From the NCBI GenBank assembly GCA_018710905.1, contig DVIZ01000208.1, positions 1-33,288 on the forward strand: 33,288 nucleotides of DNA, written 5' to 3'. The notes below the pieces were generated by a model. That model was given only the letters and a program-made list of their open reading frames with translations. It was not told the origin of the DNA and ran no database searches. Both the position numbers and the translations under genes were made by a program. The stretch's first letter is position 1. Each line of letters starts with the position of its first letter. Below, in pieces: positions 27,409 through 33,288 of this stretch. Source of the stretch: Candidatus Scybalomonas excrementigallinarum (GTDB taxonomy: Bacteria > Bacillota > Clostridia > Lachnospirales > Lachnospiraceae).

Positions 27409-28323
27409 ATGGCAAAAAATAAATTTAAATCTGGATTTGTGACACTGATCGGACGTCCAAATGTTGGAAAATCAACGTTAATGAATCATTTAATTGGACA
27501 AAAGATTGCGATTACATCCAATAAACCACAGACGACAAGAAACCGAATTCAGACGGTTTATACAGATGAGAAAGGGCAGATTATTTTTCTTGATACTCCA
27601 GGGATGAACCGAGCAAAAAATAAGCTTGGAGAATATATGCTAACCGTAGCGCAAAGAACATTAAATGAAGTGGATGTCATTTTATGGGTCGTAGAAGCCA
27701 GTGAATACATCGGACCAGCAGAACAATATATTATTGAACAGTTAAAACAGACAAAAACACCAGTGATTTTAATTATTAATAAAATCGATACGATCGATAA
27801 AAATCAAATTGGAGCCGTGATGAAAGCCTATAAAGGGGTTCTTCCAGTTGCCGATATGATTCCAGTATCTGCATTGAGAAGTCGTAATATGGACGAAGTC
27901 ATTCAAGCGATTTTAAAACAACTTCCAGAAGGACCACAATATTATGACGAAGACACGATTACCGATCAGCCAGAGCGTCAGATTGTGGCGGAATTAATCC
28001 GTGAAAAGGCACTTCGTTGTTTAGATAAAGAAGTACCTCATGGAATTGCAGTTATGATCGATCAGATGAAAACACGTCCAAATGGTGCCATTGTGGATAT
28101 TGATGCAACGATCGTATGTGAAAGAGATTCTCATAAGGGAATTATTATTGGAAAACAAGGAGCCATGTTAAAGAAAATAGGAACACAAGCTCGCATTGAG
28201 ATCGAAGGTTTGCTAGATATGAAAGTAAATTTACAGCTTTGGGTAAAGGTAAAGAAAGATTGGCGTGATAGTGAATTATTATTAAAGAACTACGGTTATG
28301 ATAAAAAAGATCTGAATTTATAA
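27409..28323 (+). CDS. era: GTPase Era
   Basis: Era binds the 3' end of 16S rRNA and assists 30S assembly. The 304-residue protein has the GTPase domain with G1 GRPNVGKST, a switch region with TTRNRIQ, G3 DTPG and G4 NKID. A C-terminal KH RNA-binding domain contains IIIGKQGAMLKKIG. I start at ATG 27409, since GAAAGGG lies 8 bases before it; starting at ATG 27361 would add 16 residues not typical of Era. It lies 126 bases after the protease, across the inverted repeat at 27307, and 20 bases before recO, an era-recO order that is common in Firmicutes. Confidence 0.97.
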   Translation: MAKNKFKSGFVTLIGRPNVGKSTLMNHLIGQKIAITSNKPQTTRNRIQTVYTDEKGQIIFLDTPGMNRAKNKLGEYMLTVAQRTLNEVDVILWVVEASEYIGPAEQYIIEQLKQTKTPVILIINKIDTIDKNQIGAVMKAYKGVLPVADMIPVSALRSRNMDEVIQAILKQLPEGPQYYDEDTITDQPERQIVAELIREKALRCLDKEVPHGIAVMIDQMKTRPNGAIVDIDATIVCERDSHKGIIIGKQGAMLKKIGTQARIEIEGLLDMKVNLQLWVKVKKDWRDSELLLKNYGYDKKDLNL

Positions 28324-28343
28324 AGAATTTAGGAGAGAAGAGA

Positions 28344-29087
28344 ATGGGTGAACTTGTTACAATGACAGCTATGGTGTTATCCGCTTCTAATGTAGGGGAC
28401 TTTGACAAGAGAATTGTATTGCTTACAAAAGAAAGAGGAAAAATCTCTGCTTTTGCAAAGGGGGCAAGAAGACCCAATAGTCCATTTGTTGCCATTTGTC
28501 AGCCTTTTTCTTTTGGTCAATTTTCGTTTTATGAAGGGCGGAGCTCCTATAACTTACATCATGCGGAAATTACGAATTACTTTCAGGAACTTCGCAGTGA
28601 TTTAGATAGCATTTATCTTGGAATGTATTTTTGCGAATTTGCAGATTATCTCACAAGAGAAAATAATGATGAGGGTGCGATTTTAAAATTGCTGTATCAG
28701 AGTTTACGAGCTCTTGGAAAAGGGACAATTAAAAAGTCATTAGTACGCTATATTTATGAAATCAAAGTATTAGCGTATTATGGGCAAGCTATGGAGACCT
28801 TTTGCTGTGTTAAGTGCAAAAAAGAAGAGCCATTAGTTGCGTTTGACAGTGAGAGTGGGGGAGTTCTTTGCTTGGATTGTAAAAAAATGATGAAAGGGAC
28901 GATTGGAATTCATCCGTCCACTCTTTATGCATTACAATATATTCTAGCCAGTCCATTAGAAAAATTGTATACGTTTACGGTTTCAGGCGAAGTATTAAAA
29001 CAATTAAAAGCCATTACAGAACAATATATTCGCGTGTATGTGGATAAAAAATTTAAAACTTTAGATTTTCTTATGGATAGTTATTGA
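28344..29087 (+). CDS. recO: DNA repair protein RecO
   Basis: RecO helps load RecA onto SSB-coated single-stranded DNA in the RecFOR pathway. The 247-residue protein opens with the OB-fold domain (TAMVLSASNVGDFDKRIVLL, KGARRPNS), followed by a helical domain with a zinc-binding set CVKC and CLDC near 152-180. Length is normal. ATG 28344 has AGGAGAG upstream. It follows era by 20 bases and is probably on the same transcript. The lipoprotein gene follows after a 99-base gap. Confidence 0.95.
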   Translation: MGELVTMTAMVLSASNVGDFDKRIVLLTKERGKISAFAKGARRPNSPFVAICQPFSFGQFSFYEGRSSYNLHHAEITNYFQELRSDLDSIYLGMYFCEFADYLTRENNDEGAILKLLYQSLRALGKGTIKKSLVRYIYEIKVLAYYGQAMETFCCVKCKKEEPLVAFDSESGGVLCLDCKKMMKGTIGIHPSTLYALQYILASPLEKLYTFTVSGEVLKQLKAITEQYIRVYVDKKFKTLDFLMDSY

Positions 29088-29186
29088 AAATTGAGACAAT
29101 AGACGGTACAATAAGAGGAACGTAAAATTTTATATTGTCACCAAAAGGGTAGGAATGAAAATAACGTGACAGGATAGGAGTTTATT

Positions 29187-29777
29187 GTGAAAAAAACTAC
29201 AAAAATGATGGTGATTTTTTGTGTAACAGCAAGTATTTTAACAGCCTGTGGAAATCCTATGAAAAAAATGGATAAGAACACCGTATATTTAAAGAAAGAT
29301 AGTACGGTAGAAAGTCTTTCCATCGAAGATTTTGATAAGCCTTATTATAAGGAAGAAGAATTGAAATCTTTTATTGATGAAGAAGTAAAAAGTCAACAAG
29401 AGGCTCGCGGGGAAGAGAGTGTTTCTGTTTCAGAGTTTAAAGTGGAAGACAAAAAAGTCACCTTAGATTTAAAATATCAATCGGTGGAAGATTATGTACA
29501 GTTTACAGATACTATTTTGGAAACAGGAACATATAATGAACAAGTATTTCAGGATTCCTTCACATTTATCGATGCGGATTCTAAGGAAGAAGTAGTCGAT
29601 AGTATTAAAGAGGATGGAGAACTTCAATACGTAAAAATAAAAGACCCGGAAGAAATGCAAGTATTAGTCGATGGAGACGTTTTGTATTATTCAAAAAACA
29701 TAGAGTTAGTAAAGAAAAATTTAGTAAAAGTTCCTGCTGGAACAGAGAGTGTCATCCTTTATAAACAAAAAGGATGA
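29187..29777 (+). CDS. Lipoprotein of unknown function
   Basis: A 196-residue exported protein. The N-terminus KKTTKMMVIFCVTASILTAC is a lipoprotein signal with lipobox LTAC and Cys21 as the lipidated residue, followed by GNP. The mature part is acidic and strand-rich with no recognised domain. GTG 29187 is the start, with ATAGGAG 6 bases upstream. It sits between recO and glyS; I recall similar small lipoproteins at this site in Lachnospiraceae but cannot name the family. It may ride on the recO transcript, since no clear promoter of its own was found in 29088-29186 and no terminator separates the two. Confidence 0.75.
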   Translation: MKKTTKMMVIFCVTASILTACGNPMKKMDKNTVYLKKDSTVESLSIEDFDKPYYKEEELKSFIDEEVKSQQEARGEESVSVSEFKVEDKKVTLDLKYQSVEDYVQFTDTILETGTYNEQVFQDSFTFIDADSKEEVVDSIKEDGELQYVKIKDPEEMQVLVDGDVLYYSKNIELVKKNLVKVPAGTESVILYKQKG

Positions 29778-29796
29778 TAAGATTTTGTCAAATAAC

Positions 29797-29825
29797 TTGA
29801 CAAACGATATGGATAATAGCATAAT
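29797..29825 (+). promoter_or_regulatory. Promoter of glyS
   Basis: TTGACA (29797-29802) and CATAAT (29820-29825) are 17 bases apart, giving a leader of about 40 bases. That is too short for a T-box, which often controls glycyl-tRNA synthetase genes in Firmicutes. Confidence 0.65.
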
Positions 29826-29872
29826 CGTTTTAAAGAATAATTAAGAAAATAGAATGTAGAGGTAAAGAAACT

Positions 29873-31261
29873 ATGGAAAAGACAATGGAGAAAATCGTTG
29901 CTTTAGCGAAAGCCAGAGGATTTGTGTATCCAGGATCTGATATTTATGGAGGACTTGCAAATACTTGGGACTATGGAAATCTTGGTGTTGAATTAAAAAA
30001 CAATGTAAAAAAAGCTTGGTGGAAAAAATTCATTCAAGAGAACCCATACAATGTTGGAGTAGATTGTGCTATTCTGATGAATCCTCAAACATGGGTTGCA
30101 TCTGGACATTTAGGTGGCTTCTCTGATCCATTAATGGACTGTAAAGAATGTCATGAAAGATTCCGTGCAGATAAAATTATTGAAGATTTTGCAGGAGAAA
30201 AAGGAATCGAACTTGGAAGTTCTGTTGATGGATGGACAAATGAACAAATGGAACAGTTTATTAAAGAACATGAAGTTCCATGTCCAACTTGTGGAAAACA
30301 TAACTTTACAGGAATTCGTCAGTTTAACTTAATGTTTAAAACATTCCAAGGAGTAACAGAAGATGCAAAAAATACGGTGTATTTAAGACCGGAAACTGCA
30401 CAGGGTATTTTTGTGAACTTTAAAAATGTGCAAAGAACATCTCGTAAAAAAATTCCTTTTGGTATTGGACAGATCGGTAAATCTTTCCGTAATGAAATTA
30501 CTCCAGGTAACTTTACATTCCGTACTCGTGAATTTGAACAGATGGAATTAGAATTCTTCTGTGAACCAGATACGGATCTTGAATGGTTTGATTACTGGAA
30601 AAACTTCTGTATTAATTGGTTAAAATCTCTTGGTATGAAAGAAGAAGAGATGAGAGTTCGTGACCACGATCAAGAAGAACTTTCTTTCTATAGTAAGGCA
30701 ACATCTGATATTGAATTCTTATTCCCATTTGGTTGGGGAGAATTATGGGGAATTGCAGATCGTACTGATTATGATTTAACACAGCATCAAAATGTGTCTG
30801 GACAAGACTTAACTTATTTTGATGATGAGAAAAAAGAAAAATACATTCCATATGTTATCGAACCATCATTAGGTGCTGACCGTGTGACACTTGCTTTCTT
30901 ATGCGGTGCTTATGATGAAGAAGAATTAGAAGGTGGAGATGTTCGTACAGTTCTTCACTTCCATCCAGCGTTAGCTCCTGTAAAAATTGGTGTTCTTCCT
31001 TTATCCAAAAAATTAGGAGAAGGAGCAGAAAAAATTTACGCTGAGTTATCAAAATACTATAACTGTGAATATGATGATAGAGGAAACATTGGAAAACGTT
31101 ATAGAAGACAAGATGAAATTGGTACTCCATTCTGTATCACATATGACTTTGAATCTGAAACAGATGGTGCAGTGACCGTTCGTGATCGCGATACTATGGA
31201 GCAAGAAAGAATTAAAATTGAAGACTTAAAAGCATATTTTGAAAAGAAATTTGAATTTTAA
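29873..31261 (+). CDS. glyS: Glycyl-tRNA synthetase, dimeric class II type
   Basis: Charges tRNA-Gly with glycine. This is the single-chain alpha2 type, not the alpha/beta type of many bacteria. The 462-residue protein shows the N-terminal [19 protein letters not shown] and Cys pairs [12 protein letters not shown] and CPTCGKHN that may bind zinc. Class II motif 2 is in [20 protein letters not shown], and motif 3 is in [22 protein letters not shown] belongs to the active site. A C-terminal anticodon-binding domain starts near [13 protein letters not shown] 29873 has AGAGG 10 bases upstream. It has its own promoter and a strong terminator. Confidence 0.97.
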   Translation: MEKTMEKIVALAKARGFVYPGSDIYGGLANTWDYGNLGVELKNNVKKAWWKKFIQENPYNVGVDCAILMNPQTWVASGHLGGFSDPLMDCKECHERFRADKIIEDFAGEKGIELGSSVDGWTNEQMEQFIKEHEVPCPTCGKHNFTGIRQFNLMFKTFQGVTEDAKNTVYLRPETAQGIFVNFKNVQRTSRKKIPFGIGQIGKSFRNEITPGNFTFRTREFEQMELEFFCEPDTDLEWFDYWKNFCINWLKSLGMKEEEMRVRDHDQEELSFYSKATSDIEFLFPFGWGELWGIADRTDYDLTQHQNVSGQDLTYFDDEKKEKYIPYVIEPSLGADRVTLAFLCGAYDEEELEGGDVRTVLHFHPALAPVKIGVLPLSKKLGEGAEKIYAELSKYYNCEYDDRGNIGKRYRRQDEIGTPFCITYDFESETDGAVTVRDRDTMEQERIKIEDLKAYFEKKFEF

Positions 31262-31275
31262 GAAGAGACGATGAG

Positions 31276-31326
31276 AAACGCAGTTTTAGAAAGAGCGAGA
31301 AAGCTTTTTCTAAGACTGCGTTTTTT
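31276..31326 (+). terminator. Terminator of glyS
   Basis: AAACGCAGTTTTAGAAA (31276-31292) pairs with TTTCTAAGACTGCGTTT (31307-31323) with one G-U or mismatch, followed by a T run. It lies 15 bases after the stop. No repeat copy follows this terminator. Confidence 0.9.
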
Positions 31327-31447
31327 GTTTAAGCAAAGACAACAAGCCATGGGAGAGCATTTATGATTATAATTGTTGAAATACATCGATTTAATAGTTA
31401 AAGTGCATAAAAAATAGATAAAAATAAAAAGAATTAACAGCAAAGTG

Positions 31448-31476
31448 TTCACAAAAAGGTCAAAATGTGTTATAAT
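31448..31476 (+). promoter_or_regulatory. Promoter of ppdK with extended -10
   Basis: TTCACA (31448-31453) and TATAAT (31471-31476) are 17 bases apart, and TGT directly before the -10 makes it an extended -10 promoter. The start codon is about 43 bases on. Confidence 0.75.
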
Positions 31477-31519
31477 AAACATGGTTTCAAAAAGTAGTGA
31501 ATTTAGGAGGTAAATTACT

Positions 31520-33288
31520 ATGGCTAAATGGGTTTATATGTTCAAAGAAGGCAATGCAGATATGAGAAACCTTCTCGGAGGTAAAGGTGCTAACTTGGCA
31601 GAAATGACAAACTTAGGTTTGCCAATTCCTCAAGGATTCACCGTAACAACAGAGGCTTGTACGGACTATTATACACAAGGAAAGCAAATTTCAGAAGAAA
31701 TTAAGCAACAGATTTTTGAAGCCCTACATACATTAGAAGAAATCAATGGTAAGAAATTTGGTGATAATGAAGATCCATTACTCGTTTCTGTTCGTTCAGG
31801 AGCAAGAGCCTCCATGCCGGGTATGATGGATACCATCTTGAATTTAGGATTAAATGATGTGGCAGTGGAAGGTTTCGCAAAGAAAACTGGCAATCCAAGA
31901 TTTGCATATGATTCCTATCGAAGATTTATCCAAATGTATTCTGACGTTGTAATGGAAATACCAAAATCTTATTTTGAGAAAATTATTGATGAGGTAAAAA
32001 GTACGAAAGGTGTCACTTTTGATACAGAGCTTGACATCGAAGATATGAAAGAACTTGTCAAGAGATTCAAAGCTCTTTATGAAAAAGCGATGCAACAAGA
32101 GTTCCCACAAGACCCAGCAGAGCAGTTAATGGGAGCAGTAAAAGCGGTCTTTCGTTCTTGGGATAATCCACGTGCTATCGTATATCGACGCATGAATGAC
32201 ATTCCAGGAGATTGGGGAACTGCTGTTAATGTGCAGACAATGGTATTTGGTAATATGGGCAATACCTCTGGTACTGGAGTTGCCTTTACCCGTAATCCTT
32301 CTACTGGTGAGAAGGGTATTTTTGGAGAATACTTAATCAATGCACAAGGAGAAGATGTTGTTGCCGGTGTTCGTACGCCACAGCCAATTTCTAAATTAGC
32401 AGAGGATCTTCCAGACTGTTATAAAGAATTCATGGAATTAGCCATGAAGCTAGAAAATCATTATCGGGATATGCAAGATATGGAATTTACCATCCAAGAA
32501 GGAAAATTGTATTTCTTACAGACTCGTAATGGAAAGAGAACGGCTCATGCAGCCATTAAAATCGCTTGTGATTTAGTGGATGAAGGCATGATTACTCCAC
32601 AAGAAGCAGTGCTTCGTATTGATGCAAAATCTTTAGATCAGTTGTTACATCCAACTTTTGATAAAGACGCATTAAAAGAAGGAGAAGTAATCGGTAGCGC
32701 TCTTCCTGCTTCTCCAGGGGCTGGTGCAGGTAAAGTATACTTTACGGCAGATGATGCGAAAAAGGCAGGAGAAAGAGGAGAACGAGTTATTCTTGTTCGT
32801 CTAGAAACATCTCCAGAAGATATTGAAGGTATGCAAGCATCTCGTGGTATTTTAACGGTTCGTGGTGGTATGACATCTCATGCAGCTGTTGTAGCTCGTG
32901 GTATGGGTACTTGTTGTGTATCTGGATGTGGAGAAATTGTAATCGATGAAGAAGCAAAAGTATTTACATTAGGTGGTCATACATTCCATGAAGGAGATTA
33001 TATTTCTTTAGATGGCTCTACTGGTAACATTTATAAAGGGGATATTAAAACAGTGGATGCCTCTGTAGATGGCAACTTTGGAAGAATTATGGCATGGGCA
33101 GATGAATATAGAACATTACAAGTTCGTACGAACGCAGATACTCCTGCTGATACAGCAAATGCAGTGAGACTTGGCGCAGAAGGTATTGGACTTTGCCGTA
33201 CTGAGCATATGTTCTTTGATGCACAAAGAATTCCAAAAATTAGAAAAATGATCCTATGTAAAACACAAGAGGCAAGAGAAAGAGCATT
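31520..33288 (+). CDS. ppdK: Pyruvate, phosphate dikinase (3' part beyond the window)
   Basis: PPDK interconverts pyruvate, ATP and phosphate with PEP, AMP and pyrophosphate; in anaerobes it can serve glycolysis or gluconeogenesis. About 589 codons are present of a usual 870-880, so the PEP/pyruvate-binding barrel is mostly missing. Present are the nucleotide-binding domain (GGKGANLAEMTNLGLPIPQG at about 22, VSVRSGARASMPGMMDT) and the phosphohistidine domain with catalytic His454 in GGMTSHAAVVARGMG. The frame is open to the window edge. AGGAGG (31505-31510) lies 9 bases before ATG 31520. It has its own promoter and leader after the glyS terminator. Confidence 0.96.
   Translation, partial: MAKWVYMFKEGNADMRNLLGGKGANLAEMTNLGLPIPQGFTVTTEACTDYYTQGKQISEEIKQQIFEALHTLEEINGKKFGDNEDPLLVSVRSGARASMPGMMDTILNLGLNDVAVEGFAKKTGNPRFAYDSYRRFIQMYSDVVMEIPKSYFEKIIDEVKSTKGVTFDTELDIEDMKELVKRFKALYEKAMQQEFPQDPAEQLMGAVKAVFRSWDNPRAIVYRRMNDIPGDWGTAVNVQTMVFGNMGNTSGTGVAFTRNPSTGEKGIFGEYLINAQGEDVVAGVRTPQPISKLAEDLPDCYKEFMELAMKLENHYRDMQDMEFTIQEGKLYFLQTRNGKRTAHAAIKIACDLVDEGMITPQEAVLRIDAKSLDQLLHPTFDKDALKEGEVIGSALPASPGAGAGKVYFTADDAKKAGERGERVILVRLETSPEDIEGMQASRGILTVRGGMTSHAAVVARGMGTCCVSGCGEIVIDEEAKVFTLGGHTFHEGDYISLDGSTGNIYKGDIKTVDASVDGNFGRIMAWADEYRTLQVRTNADTPADTANAVRLGAEGIGLCRTEHMFFDAQRIPKIRKMILCKTQEARERA

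Noticed and set aside
29826-29872. T-box riboswitch in front of glyS
   Set aside because: The leader is only about 45 bases and lacks the conserved T-box sequence and any terminator.

Overview
The window looks like a chromosomal stretch from a low-GC, Gram-positive anaerobe of the Clostridia, most likely a Lachnospiraceae member. Supporting signs are the AT-rich codon use, strong AGGAGG-type ribosome binding sites, near-consensus sigma-A promoters, NfnAB, pyruvate phosphate dikinase, a CIRCE-controlled groESL operon, a ZTP riboswitch in front of purH, and a set of conserved proteins of unknown function that I associate with Lachnospiraceae. No phage, insertion sequence, CRISPR array, tRNA or rRNA was seen. 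Nearly all genes are on the + strand.

Layout. 1-2262: a YeiH-type membrane transporter and a convergent PLP-dependent aminotransferase/decarboxylase (CobD/HisC-like) share one bidirectional terminator. 2400-9053: a tight four-gene operon of unknown function. It encodes a 1119-residue protein with beta domains around a helical-repeat core, a degenerate Hsp70/actin-fold protein, a TPR protein and a two-TM coiled-coil protein. 9392-12424: a small secreted 3D-domain protein, then groES-groEL under CIRCE. 12625-17628: nfnAB (electron-bifurcating transhydrogenase), guaB, and a membrane-anchored amidase. 17829-20532: a PhoB/PhoR-like two-component system with a third small membrane protein. 20582-22524: ZTP riboswitch and purH. 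23130-24016: a formate/nitrite-type transporter. 24253-31326: M16C protease (PreP-like), era, recO, a lipoprotein and glyS. 31448 to the end: ppdK, cut by the window edge after about 589 codons.

How the genes fit together. Much of the window is core metabolism and maintenance. purH makes IMP, guaB takes IMP towards GMP, nfnAB links NADH, NADPH and ferredoxin, and ppdK interconverts pyruvate and PEP. groESL, era, recO and glyS cover folding, ribosome assembly, repair and translation.

Most notable are two things. First, the uncharacterised operon at 2483-9013, whose Hsp70-like member has lost the usual phosphate-binding motifs; it is the best candidate for an undescribed system. Second, a family of short intergenic repeats (at about 9055, 12424, 17623, 22525 and 24011, with a possible decayed copy near 15043). 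Each copy begins in or right after the T-tract of a rho-independent terminator. The copies mix and match a few palindromic modules. They look like small mobile or structured elements that target or extend operon ends.
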